Source: Ligilactobacillus pobuzihii E100301 = KCTC 13174 (GTDB taxonomy: Bacteria; Bacillota; Bacilli; Lactobacillales; Lactobacillaceae). From it: DNA of 64,000 nucleotides. The notes beneath the pieces are model-generated. The model was not told the DNA's origin. It saw only the letters and a program-made list of their open reading frames with translations, and did no database searches. Shown here in pieces: positions 1 through 7,312 of this stretch (position 1 is its first letter; every line of letters starts with the position of its first letter). The stretch is taken from NCBI RefSeq assembly GCF_000349725.1, contig NZ_KB714693.1:138433-202432 (forward strand). Reading direction: 5' to 3'. The translations under genes and the position numbers were made by a program.

Positions 1-168
1 TTTCTCATCTGCCTGTTGTTTGATCTCATTTAGGAAAGTCTCTAACGCAGCTTGATTTTCTCGGTAAATCTCTAAAGTTTCTTGCCATAATTCCGGCTGT
101 TGTTTAATTTCACGCGTTGTAATATCTGCGCCCATTTTTTCTAATTCTTTTTTTGATAATTCATACAT
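1..168 (-). CDS. agaS: AgaS-type SIS sugar-phosphate isomerase, N-terminal part
   Basis: Partial gene running off the left edge; 56 N-terminal residues are visible, starting MYELSKKELEKMG. The start ATG at 168 is preceded by GGGAGGGCGATATA. The stretch TTREIKQQPELW resembles the N-terminus of AgaS, a SIS-domain ketose/aldose-phosphate isomerase-deaminase acting on galactosamine-6-phosphate-type sugars. Only 20 bp separate it from the upstream PTS EIIA gene, so it is the next gene of the same operon. The isomerase domain lies outside the window, so the name rests on the N-terminus and on context. Confidence 0.75.
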   Translation of the reverse strand, partial: MYELSKKELEKMGADITTREIKQQPELWQETLEIYRENQAALETFLNEIKQQADEK

Positions 169-188
169 TATATCGCCCTCCCTAATTC

Positions 189-590
189 CTATTCATCTTC
201 ATCGTCTAAAGCCTGTATGGTTTTATTAACATCACATATCCCCTGGACTCCACCTTTTATTGGGTCAGGTTCATTATCTAACATATTAGAATTTAAATAA
301 TCGATCACCATCGACATATTCATTCCGGCATACAATTTAAACTGGCTACCTGAAAGCAATAACTTGGAAGCAACATTACATGGTGTCCCCCCATAAAGGT
401 CAGCAAAAACAACGAAATCAGCCAAATCTTTTGTTACTGCTGTGAATTTCTGTAAAAACTCTGTTTGCCCTTCACCTGGTTGGAGATCTACTGTCTGAAT
501 CCCTTCTTGTGGGCCCATAATAAGTTCAACACTTTTCTTTAACTCTATACACAAGTTTCCGTGGCTGATCAAAATCAACGGTTTTGCCAT
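189..590 (-). CDS. PTS Man-family EIIA component (AgaF-like)
   Basis: Cytoplasmic EIIA of a mannose-family phosphotransferase system, 133 residues, the normal size of a stand-alone EIIA-Man domain. The phosphorylated histidine is His10 in LILISHG, close to the N-terminus as in the family. It takes phosphate from HPr and passes it to EIIB. The start is supported by GGAGG about 9 nt upstream. It is the last PTS gene, separated from EIID by an unusual ~290-bp non-coding stretch, and is followed by the agaS-type isomerase. The sugar is inferred from the operon: probably a galactose or N-acetylgalactosamine derivative released by the GH35 enzyme. Confidence 0.93.
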   Translation of the reverse strand: MAKPLILISHGNLCIELKKSVELIMGPQEGIQTVDLQPGEGQTEFLQKFTAVTKDLADFVVFADLYGGTPCNVASKLLLSGSQFKLYAGMNMSMVIDYLNSNMLDNEPDPIKGGVQGICDVNKTIQALDDEDE

Positions 591-878
591 CCTTAAACCT
601 CCATTTCTATTTCAACGCAAAAGAGCGGGACAAAAGTCGTTTTGAAGCCGGTATATAACGTCGTTTACACCATTTTTGGCCGTAGCAAAGCGCAGGACAG
701 GAATGGCGTAAATGGCATTACATTGAGGATTCAGACTTTTGAAACGCGTTTATGCTATAAAAATTACAAGCGATAATTTGATTATTTTTAGCAAAAGAAG
801 AGACTGGAATATTGTTTTGTCCCAGTCTCTTAGCTTTTGTTTACCAGTATCCAAGAGACTTAATTTACTCACTTGATT
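591..878 (-). other. Structured non-coding stretch inside the PTS operon
   Basis: No gene is seen between the EIID and EIIA genes, where other members of the operon overlap or nearly touch. The stretch holds a strong hairpin (AAGAGACTGG at 798-807, CCAGTCTCTT at 822-831, with CAAAAG/CTTTTG outside) and a distant inverted pair CAAAAGTC near 613-620 and GACTTTTG near 736-743. The hairpin could lower downstream expression or mark a processing point, and the stretch may be an inserted small element. Function is not known. Confidence 0.5.
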
Positions 879-1700
879 TTATTGAGCTATTACTCCTAAC
901 GCTGATAAAGCTACAGAAACTATTAACACAATAAAAATCGCACGAGTTGAAGTCATATTTTTCTTACCTAACATCCAGTAGATAATTCCAACGATAGCTG
1001 CTGGTAACAATTTTGGCATCATCATATCGATCGTATTTTGGATATCTAGCGGAACTTTCCCGATCATTGGTTTCCAACCAATATGCACATTGATCATGGT
1101 AGCAATCAAAGCACCAACCATAAAAACACCTAGCAAGGTAGCTGCATCAGTTAAAGCGTTCATTTGATTTTGCATGGTTGTTACTAAATTGACTCCCTCT
1201 TTATAGGCAAACTTAAGTTGTTTCCAACGAAAAATCATAATAAAAATATTAGCTAATATCCAAATGAACAAACCTGTTGGATTCCCACTGATTGCCATGT
1301 TAGCAGCAATTGCACCAAAAATTGTTGGGACTAAGGCAGCAAACAATGAATCACCAATTGCAGCAAATGGACCTAGCAACCCTGCCTTAAGTCCAGCAAC
1401 AGCATCCAATGACTCTGAACCTTGCTTTTCTTCCAGAGCCAAATCTATCCCCGTAATGATAGTATTAAAGAAATTAGAAGTATTAAAGAATTGAACATGA
1501 GTCTTCATCGCTTGTTTTAACTCTGGTGTTCCGTCACCATAAATCTTACGCAACTGTGGCAAAATCAGATAAAGATAGCCGGTATTTTGCATTCTCTCGT
1601 AGTTCCAACCTGATTGAAAGAGAAATAAACTTCTGCGGTTGATTTGCTTAAAATCTTTTTCGGTCAGTTGATATCTTTGATTTTCATTAGAGTTCGTCAT
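879..1700 (-). CDS. PTS Man-family EIID membrane component
   Basis: Integral membrane EIID subunit that forms the sugar channel with EIIC. I place the start at the ATG at 1700 (MTNSNENQRY), giving 273 residues, the usual family size; the longer reading frame upstream merely overlaps the EIIC gene. It begins TEKDFKQINRRSLFLFQSGWNYERMQ, truncated here to TEKDFKQINRRSLF, typical of EIID, and has C-terminal hydrophobic segments. It overlaps the end of EIIC by 14 nt, suggesting translational coupling. Confidence 0.92.
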   Translation of the reverse strand: MTNSNENQRYQLTEKDFKQINRRSLFLFQSGWNYERMQNTGYLYLILPQLRKIYGDGTPELKQAMKTHVQFFNTSNFFNTIITGIDLALEEKQGSESLDAVAGLKAGLLGPFAAIGDSLFAALVPTIFGAIAANMAISGNPTGLFIWILANIFIMIFRWKQLKFAYKEGVNLVTTMQNQMNALTDAATLLGVFMVGALIATMINVHIGWKPMIGKVPLDIQNTIDMMMPKLLPAAIVGIIYWMLGKKNMTSTRAIFIVLIVSVALSALGVIAQ

Positions 1701-2616
1701 CTTCGATTTCCCCCTCATCATTGTCATTTTGCTGTGAATCTTCTTGTTTTTCTGAGCTAGAATTCGAACCACTAGATCCAGATCCACCATTATTTTGTGT
1801 AATATCTTTCTTATAACTAATAGCCGCTAAACCAAAACCAATCAGAGCAATAGCTAACATTGGTAGTGAGTTAAAGGTACTGGAAAAGTCTTTAGCAACT
1901 CCTTGTAAACCGGTCCCTAAGGTTTGAATGCTTGTAAAGATAGTTGACAATAAAGCAGTCAAGGTGAAACCTAAAATCAAATATGGGAAATGTTTCTTAA
2001 CTGGTAAATAACGAAGTAAAATAGCAAAACCAACTGCTGGCAAAACTGCTCCAGCAACTGAAAGCCCATCACCAAGCCACTTTAAATCTGTATTGAGATA
2101 GTTAACGACTTTAGTAACTAAACCTCCACCAAATGCTAAGGCCAAAAATACTGGGATCTGACGTGAAAGAGCCCACGGGATGTTACCAAGAAGAAAGTTA
2201 CGGTTAATAGCTGAATAATTGAAATCTTCAATATTCTTATCGATCCGATGAGCAAAGAAAGTATTAGTGAAACGAGCTAAAATGTCAGTCTGTATCATTA
2301 ACGAAGCAACTGGTACAGCGATAGCTGCAATTGCTTGTGTAGGTTTCATGCCGACTGCTACAGAAAAGGCTGTCGCTAAAACAGTACCAGAGTTAGCATC
2401 AATTCTAGAAGCGCCACCAAAAGTACCTACACCAAGGATCGTTAATTGCATACTCCCACCGATCAGTAAACCAGCTTTAACATCGCCCATGATCAAACCT
2501 GTAATAAAACCTGCAAAAACAGCTGAACCTGCACTAGAGTTTATTTCTAGTTCATCCAAGATCTGATAACCTGCATAAAGCGTCAACAGTAATATTTGCC
2601 ACCATGAAATATCCAT
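1687..2616 (-). CDS. PTS Man-family EIIC membrane component
   Basis: Polytopic EIIC permease subunit, 309 residues, longer than the usual ~265. The hydrophobic core spans about residues 1-270; GLIMGDVKAGLLIGGSMQL is a recognisable EIIC stretch. The last ~38 residues form a low-complexity hydrophilic tail rich in Ser, Gly, Gln, Asp and Glu ending EGEIEDDEL, which accounts for the extra length. The ATG at 2616 follows GGAGGTAACATCA. It lies 15 nt after EIIB and overlaps EIID. What the acidic tail does is unknown; it may simply host the EIID ribosome binding region at DNA level. Confidence 0.92.
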   Translation of the reverse strand: MDISWWQILLLTLYAGYQILDELEINSSAGSAVFAGFITGLIMGDVKAGLLIGGSMQLTILGVGTFGGASRIDANSGTVLATAFSVAVGMKPTQAIAAIAVPVASLMIQTDILARFTNTFFAHRIDKNIEDFNYSAINRNFLLGNIPWALSRQIPVFLALAFGGGLVTKVVNYLNTDLKWLGDGLSVAGAVLPAVGFAILLRYLPVKKHFPYLILGFTLTALLSTIFTSIQTLGTGLQGVAKDFSSTFNSLPMLAIALIGFGLAAISYKKDITQNNGGSGSSGSNSSSEKQEDSQQNDNDEGEIEDDEL

Positions 2617-2631
2617 TGATGTTACCTCCTT

Positions 2632-3111
2632 TTAAGCTTGCAATAATTTCATAAAATCTTCTGCTTTTACACTTGGGTTAAGCTGCGCGAATAAATGCAC
2701 ACCCTTTTGATTTAATTCTTTAAAATCATCAATATCATCTTGTGTTACTGAAATCTGGTGAGTCACAGTCTTAGACGCATTATCGCGTGCCAATGTTCCA
2801 ACATTGACATCATCTAAGGACACACCAGCATTCACTAAATCAACTAAATATTTAGGTTCTTTAACAATGATCAATAAACGTTGGCTATCGTACTTACCGG
2901 CCAAAATATTATTTGTCGCTTTCTTTACTGGCAAAACACTAAGACGGACTCCCGATGGGGTAGCTAACTTTAACCCACTTTTTTCAATCTTATTGTCAGC
3001 TACTTCATCATCGATCACCATAATGCGTGAAATTTGTAATTTTGTGACCCATAAATTTGCAACTTGTCCATGTATCAAACGTCCGTCCACTCTAGTCCCA
3101 ATAATACTCAT
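2632..3111 (-). CDS. PTS Man-family EIIB component
   Basis: Cytoplasmic EIIB domain of a mannose-family PTS, 159 residues. The phosphorylated histidine is His14 in the motif DGRLIHGQV, as expected for the family. It accepts phosphate from EIIA and donates it to the sugar carried through EIIC/EIID. Start ATG at 3111 follows GGAGGG with 9-nt spacing. It sits 14 nt downstream of the beta-galactosidase gene, so hydrolysis and uptake genes are co-transcribed. Confidence 0.93.
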   Translation of the reverse strand: MSIIGTRVDGRLIHGQVANLWVTKLQISRIMVIDDEVADNKIEKSGLKLATPSGVRLSVLPVKKATNNILAGKYDSQRLLIIVKEPKYLVDLVNAGVSLDDVNVGTLARDNASKTVTHQISVTQDDIDDFKELNQKGVHLFAQLNPSVKAEDFMKLLQA

Positions 3112-3125
3112 AACAATGATCCCTC

Positions 3126-4889
3126 CTACTTGATCGGCTCTTTTACCAGACTAATTTCATCACTAAATTTACCTTCTGTTTCGAAAACTATGACTTCATT
3201 ATTTTTTGCACGTAAAATCCCATGTGGTAAGTACAAAGAATGAATCGGTCCTTTTTGCCAAAAACGTCCTAAATTGAAACCATTAACAACTACAACCCCT
3301 TTCCCAAAGTGTCTTAAATCAATATTTGTATCCAGAATTTTATCTAAATCAAATAAAAAACGGTAAAATGCAGGAACACCTGCTTCCCATTTGCGAGAAA
3401 AGTCAAGTCGGTCTACGCGGGAAAAATCTAGTGCATACTGTTCCCAATTTATGATGTAGTGTAAGTCACTCATAACACCAGAGCGGATTCCTTTTCGCTG
3501 TGTATCGGCTAATAATTTATGACCATAATTAACACGTCCCATATTTTCCATTAAGATAGCGATTTCATTTTCTGACTGTTCTTGAGTAACAAAGATATCA
3601 TTACCGATTTCTTCTTGATATTGAGTCATTTGTAATTTCCTATTTAAGAAAAATTGTGCACGATCACGTCCATCGATGATCCGATATTTTTCATTGATCG
3701 CATCCCGCTCTGTTTTAGTTCTGTATAGTAAATAACCATAATACTGACCAACTTTTTCCATTGTTTGCGGATATTTTGAAACTGTCCGCTCACTGATCTC
3801 ATCTAAAACTTCAAATAAACTAACCTTGTCTTGTAATTTTATTTTGCTTAATTCCATACTCTCTTTGGTCCATGGTTTTTCTTGTTGAATTTTCGGAAAT
3901 CGTTCATGTATCATTTTTTGGATTTTAAAATAACCTGATGTTGGATTACCTTGTTCATTCAAAGGGGCACCATAATCATAAGACGTAATTTGGGGAAGAT
4001 CATGGTTTTTACGTGCTGAACAACCATTCATAAAGCCGAAATTTGTTCCACCATGAAACATATACATATTAACGCTTCCATGTTCAATTACTTCTTTTAA
4101 AGCCGCGACCATTTCATCTTGGTCTCGAACATGGATCGGTTCTCCCCAACGGTCAAACCAGCCATCCCAAAATTCCATATTCATTAATGGTTGAGTTATT
4201 TTCTTCTCGTTTTGAAAACTTAAAATATTTGAAAAATTATCATTAGCTTTTGAACCGAAATTACCTGTTTCTAAAATTCCTTCCTCCATCAAGTTACCAG
4301 CCGCAAGCGTTGCATGCCACGCACCATCGGATGTAAACAAAGGCACATCTACACCATTTTTAAGCATTAAGTTACGAATACTACGTAAGTAATTTGCATC
4401 TTCGCCATATGAACCATACTCATTTTCAACTTGCATCATTATAATCGGGCCATCATGCGTGATTTGTAGTGGTGCTAAAATTTCAAATAATTTTTGATAG
4501 TAGTTTGCAACGAACTTTAAAAAATTAGGATCGTCAGAACGAATATCACAATTCTTTTCTAAAAGCCAGGCTGGCAGGCCGCCAAATTCCCATTCAGCAC
4601 AAATATATGGTGAAGGACGAACAATGACATACAAACCTTCGTTTTGAGCTAATTCAATAAATTTATTCAAGTCAGCCCCTTCTGAAAAATCAAACTGACC
4701 TTCTCGTTCTTCATGAACATTCCAAGGTACGTAAGTTTCTACCGTATTAAATCCTAATGCTTTTAAATTGTGCAATGATTGTCGCCAGTCACTGGGATGA
4801 ATTCGAAAGTAATGAATTGCGCCAGATAGAATTTTAAATTTACTATCATTAAAATAAAAATCATGTTTCCCAACCACAAATTTTTTCAT
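3126..4889 (-). CDS. bgaC: Beta-galactosidase, glycoside hydrolase family 35 (BgaC-like)
   Basis: GH35 beta-galactosidase of 587 residues, close to pneumococcal BgaC in size. The motif VENEYGSYG carries the acid/base glutamate (about E157) and MNMEFWDGW carries the nucleophile glutamate (about E239), with a beta-rich C-terminal domain. No signal peptide is visible, so it probably acts in the cytoplasm or on the surface by an unrecognised route. I prefer the ATG at 4889, because AAAGG lies 9 nt before it but directly abuts the alternative ATG at 4898. It is first in the operon bgaC-EIIB-EIIC-EIID-EIIA-agaS; in Streptococcus pneumoniae the same order serves Gal-beta-1,3-GlcNAc-type glycans. Substrate here is inferred. 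Confidence 0.93.
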   Translation of the reverse strand: MKKFVVGKHDFYFNDSKFKILSGAIHYFRIHPSDWRQSLHNLKALGFNTVETYVPWNVHEEREGQFDFSEGADLNKFIELAQNEGLYVIVRPSPYICAEWEFGGLPAWLLEKNCDIRSDDPNFLKFVANYYQKLFEILAPLQITHDGPIIMMQVENEYGSYGEDANYLRSIRNLMLKNGVDVPLFTSDGAWHATLAAGNLMEEGILETGNFGSKANDNFSNILSFQNEKKITQPLMNMEFWDGWFDRWGEPIHVRDQDEMVAALKEVIEHGSVNMYMFHGGTNFGFMNGCSARKNHDLPQITSYDYGAPLNEQGNPTSGYFKIQKMIHERFPKIQQEKPWTKESMELSKIKLQDKVSLFEVLDEISERTVSKYPQTMEKVGQYYGYLLYRTKTERDAINEKYRIIDGRDRAQFFLNRKLQMTQYQEEIGNDIFVTQEQSENEIAILMENMGRVNYGHKLLADTQRKGIRSGVMSDLHYIINWEQYALDFSRVDRLDFSRKWEAGVPAFYRFLFDLDKILDTNIDLRHFGKGVVVVNGFNLGRFWQKGPIHSLYLPHGILRAKNNEVIVFETEGKFSDEISLVKEPIK

Positions 4890-4950
4890 ATTATTCATCC
4901 TTTCTTCTTTTATTTTCTCACTTAGTATATTAACATAATAAGTATATAAT

Positions 4951-4964
4951 TGTAAACGTTACCA
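4951..4964. promoter_or_regulatory. cre site (CcpA operator) upstream of bgaC
   Basis: TGTAAACGTTACCA matches the catabolite responsive element pattern TGNAANCGNWNNCA at every fixed position. It lies about 60 nt upstream of bgaC in the divergent region shared with the GntR regulator gene, so CcpA could repress either or both. The same region should also hold the operator of the divergent GntR protein, which I could not define. Confidence 0.7.
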
Positions 4965-5064
4965 TGAATCGAATTAGATAAATATAATTGATCTGTGTAA
5001 ATTACTATTTCCCTTAATTTATCGAATAGGTTAAACTTACTATAATCACGCATAAAGAAAAGAG

Positions 5065-5775
5065 TTGCACAATTTGAAAACACCGAAATATCTAACAATC
5101 AAAGATGATCTAAAAAATCAAATACTTAATGGAACATACACAAGTGGTGACAAATTTTATAGCGAAGCTGAACTTGTCAAAATATACGACGCTAGCTCGA
5201 TCACTGTGATACGTGCAATCAAAGAATTAGTTAAAGAGGGTTTTTTAGTCCGCTATCAAGGTAAAGGGACTTACGTTTCCCGTAAACGTGTTAATAAACT
5301 TGTCCGTTTCACTGATAAAGAAATTTTTTCGTCTGATGAAGATCATGTAAAAGTTATTTCACTGGCTAAAGAAAATAATCCACAAATTTTAAAAGAATTA
5401 AACTTATCCACAAGTGAATATTATTATAAAATTGTCCGTATCAGGACAGCCGATGGTGTGCCTTACATCTATCACCATTCATATATCCCTGCACGATTCA
5501 TTAAACACCCTGAAGATCCAGATTATTACAGTTCTATTTATTCACGTTTTCGTAGCGATTTTGATATTAATCTTAACGAAATGCCTTCAAAAGAAATCAA
5601 CAAAATTTGTTTTCCGACGGATACTAAAGTCGCAAATATCCTTCAATTACAGGATAAACAACCTACTGTTTTTCAAGAAAAGAAAACTTGGTTATCATTA
5701 AAAAAGACTGTTGCGGAATATATCGTGACCTATAAACGCTGGGATTACTACCAAATCGAAATTGTAAATGATTAA
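5065..5775 (+). CDS. GntR-family regulator with UTRA domain (BgaR-like)
   Basis: HutC-subfamily GntR regulator of 236 residues: winged helix-turn-helix at about 1-72 (YLTIKDDLKNQI, then SSITVIRAIKELVKEGFLVR) and an effector-binding UTRA domain from about 85 to the end. The start is uncertain: TTG at 5065 or TTG at 5074, both after AAAGAAAAGAG. A TATAAT at 5041-5046 is a likely -10. It is divergent from the bgaC-PTS operon and is therefore its probable local repressor, sensing a phosphorylated sugar, as BgaR does in pneumococcus. Target and effector are inferred. Confidence 0.88.
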   Translation: MHNLKTPKYLTIKDDLKNQILNGTYTSGDKFYSEAELVKIYDASSITVIRAIKELVKEGFLVRYQGKGTYVSRKRVNKLVRFTDKEIFSSDEDHVKVISLAKENNPQILKELNLSTSEYYYKIVRIRTADGVPYIYHHSYIPARFIKHPEDPDYYSSIYSRFRSDFDINLNEMPSKEINKICFPTDTKVANILQLQDKQPTVFQEKKTWLSLKKTVAEYIVTYKRWDYYQIEIVND

Positions 5776-5776
5776 A

Positions 5777-5814
5777 AAAAGACTCCAAGAAGATTTAACT
5801 TCTTGGAGTCTTTT
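5777..5814. terminator. Bidirectional terminator, GntR gene / rpsR operon
   Basis: Perfect 16-bp stem (AAAAGACTCCAAGAAG and its complement) with a 6-nt loop. A run of seven T follows on the minus strand and TTTT on the plus strand, so it can end both the regulator gene and the converging rpsF-ssb-rpsR transcript. Confidence 0.85.
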
Positions 5815-5897
5815 GGTGGATCAATAAAATCCATAATATAGAGCGGATAAATTAACCTATGTTTAAACATCTAATAACATATTCGCTCGTTTTAATT

Positions 5898-6134
5898 TTA
5901 GTCTTCTGTTACGAATGGTAACAAGCCCATGATACGGGCACGTTTTACGGCAATCGTCAACTTACGTTGGTTCTTTGCACTTGTACCTGTAACACGACGT
6001 GGCAAGATCTTACCACGTTCAGAAACAAATCTTCTCAACAAATCTGTATCTTTATAGTCAATATATTCGATATGATTGGCTGCGATAAAATCAACTTTAC
6101 GACGGCGACGTCCGCCTCTACGTTGTTGTGCCAT
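5898..6134 (-). CDS. rpsR: 30S ribosomal protein S18
   Basis: 78-residue basic protein of normal S18 length, starting [16 protein letters not shown] and containing [16 protein letters not shown], the S18 signature. It binds S6 on the platform of the small subunit. It is last in the order rpsF-ssb-rpsR conserved across Firmicutes, 22 nt after ssb. Confidence 0.98.
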   Translation of the reverse strand: MAQQRRGGRRRRKVDFIAANHIEYIDYKDTDLLRRFVSERGKILPRRVTGTSAKNQRKLTIAVKRARIMGLLPFVTED

Positions 6135-6156
6135 GTTGGTTTCCCTCCTCTAGTTA

Positions 6157-6705
6157 CTAGAATGGTAAATCATCATCAGAAATATCAATCTGCTGGCCGT
6201 TATCTGCGAACGGATCACGAGTGTCATCAAAATTAGAATTATTATTATTCTGATTCTGGAATCCACCCTGATTATTGTTGTTAGGATTGCCATACGGATT
6301 ATTATTCTGCTGTGATGAATACTGTGAAGAAGGAGCAGAATTACCCTGAGAATTTGGATGTTGTTGACGATATTGCTCTGATTGAGCCTTAGACTCAAGT
6401 AATGCAAAGTTATCAACTACAACTTCTGTCACAAACACACGATTTCCCTGCTGGTTTTCGTATGAACGAGTTTGAATGCGTCCATCGATACCGATCATAG
6501 AACCCTTATGCGTAAAATTAGCAAAGTTTTCAGCTGCTTTTCTCCAAATAACACAATTGATAAAATCGGCCTCTCGTTCGCCTGAACGATTTGTAAATGG
6601 ACGATCGACAGCAACCGTGAAAGATGCAACAGCGGCTCCGGAAGATGTGTAGCGCAAATCAGGATCACGGGTCAGTCGTCCGACTAATACGGCTCTATTG
6701 ATCAA
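6157..6705 (-). CDS. ssb: Single-stranded DNA-binding protein
   Basis: SSB of 182 residues: OB-fold at about 1-105 ([19 protein letters not shown]), a long flexible Gln/Asn/Gly-rich linker, and the acidic partner-binding tip ending DDDLPF. The start codon is TTG at 6705, preceded by GGGGGAACGAATT. Located between rpsF and rpsR as in most Firmicutes; it coats single-stranded DNA in replication and repair. Confidence 0.98.
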   Translation of the reverse strand: MINRAVLVGRLTRDPDLRYTSSGAAVASFTVAVDRPFTNRSGEREADFINCVIWRKAAENFANFTHKGSMIGIDGRIQTRSYENQQGNRVFVTEVVVDNFALLESKAQSEQYRQQHPNSQGNSAPSSQYSSQQNNNPYGNPNNNNQGGFQNQNNNNSNFDDTRDPFADNGQQIDISDDDLPF

Positions 6706-6735
6706 AATTCGTTCCCCCTTCTGATTTCAAAAAAA

Positions 6736-7026
6736 TTAAGCTTCACGTTTAACGATCATATGACGTAAAATTCCGTCATTGAATTTAGCAAGACGATCAA
6801 ATTCATTAATAGCGTCGGCATTGTCTGTCTTGGCGTTTACAACGTGGTAGATACCTTCTGTAAACCCACCAATTTCGTAAGCAAAACGACGCTTAGACCA
6901 GTCTTTTGAATCTACAACTTCAGCACCATTGTTCTTCAAAACGTTATCGAAACGTTCTACCAAATCATTCTTGGCAACTTCATCGATAGCTGGGCTGATA
7001 ATGTAGGTAATTTCATAATTTGTCAT
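6736..7026 (-). CDS. rpsF: 30S ribosomal protein S6
   Basis: 96-residue S6, starting [15 protein letters not shown] and containing [10 protein letters not shown], typical of the family. It pairs with S18 in the 30S platform. It is first in the rpsF-ssb-rpsR operon, with a promoter at 7121-7149 and a structured 5' leader that can hide its ribosome binding site. Confidence 0.98.
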   Translation of the reverse strand: MTNYEITYIISPAIDEVAKNDLVERFDNVLKNNGAEVVDSKDWSKRRFAYEIGGFTEGIYHVVNAKTDNADAINEFDRLAKFNDGILRHMIVKREA

Positions 7027-7090
7027 GACTGTTTACACCTCCTTATGGACTTTTGGCCCCCTATCCTAACATAGAGGACAAGGAGAGCAA
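7027..7090 (-). promoter_or_regulatory. rpsF leader with sequestered ribosome binding site (S6:S18-type)
   Basis: The rpsF Shine-Dalgarno AAGGAG (complement of 7039-7044) pairs perfectly with CTCCTT encoded at 7080-7085. Between them lies an inner hairpin CCTCTAT/ATAGGGG. S6:S18 autogenous leaders are known for this operon in Firmicutes; the pairing seen here supplies a direct means of translational repression. I did not confirm the known S6:S18 consensus loop. Confidence 0.55.
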
Positions 7091-7120
7091 TCTAAAATGC
7101 TTAGATACTCACGAATTAGA

Positions 7121-7149
7121 ATTATATCACGTTTATATTGCATTTGCAA
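7121..7149 (-). promoter_or_regulatory. Promoter of rpsF-ssb-rpsR
   Basis: On the minus strand TTGCAA (7144-7149), 17 bp, then TATAAT (7121-7126), placing the start of transcription about 85 nt upstream of rpsF and upstream of the structured leader. Confidence 0.6.
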
Positions 7150-7312
7150 TAACTGCTCAAAACAAACAAAGTTAAAAACTAACAACAACTTCTTAAGTCA
7201 AAACTTTAGTATTAGCATGTTTTAACCTGAATATTTATTACATTGTTCATTGATCCACGCTACATAATATATATACGCAAAAAAATGCAATTCGTGTTTG
7301 CTAATTTAACTT

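Noticed and set aside
1264-1494. Plus-strand ORF of 76 codons
   Set aside because: Lies wholly inside the EIID gene in an opposite frame and has no binding site; shadow ORF. Many similar frames inside gyrA, gyrB, pdhC and the permease genes were left out for the same reason.
4899-5064. Exact promoter and GntR operator for bgaC
   Set aside because: Several AT-rich hexamers fit poorly spaced -35/-10 pairs; none was clear enough to list beyond the cre.
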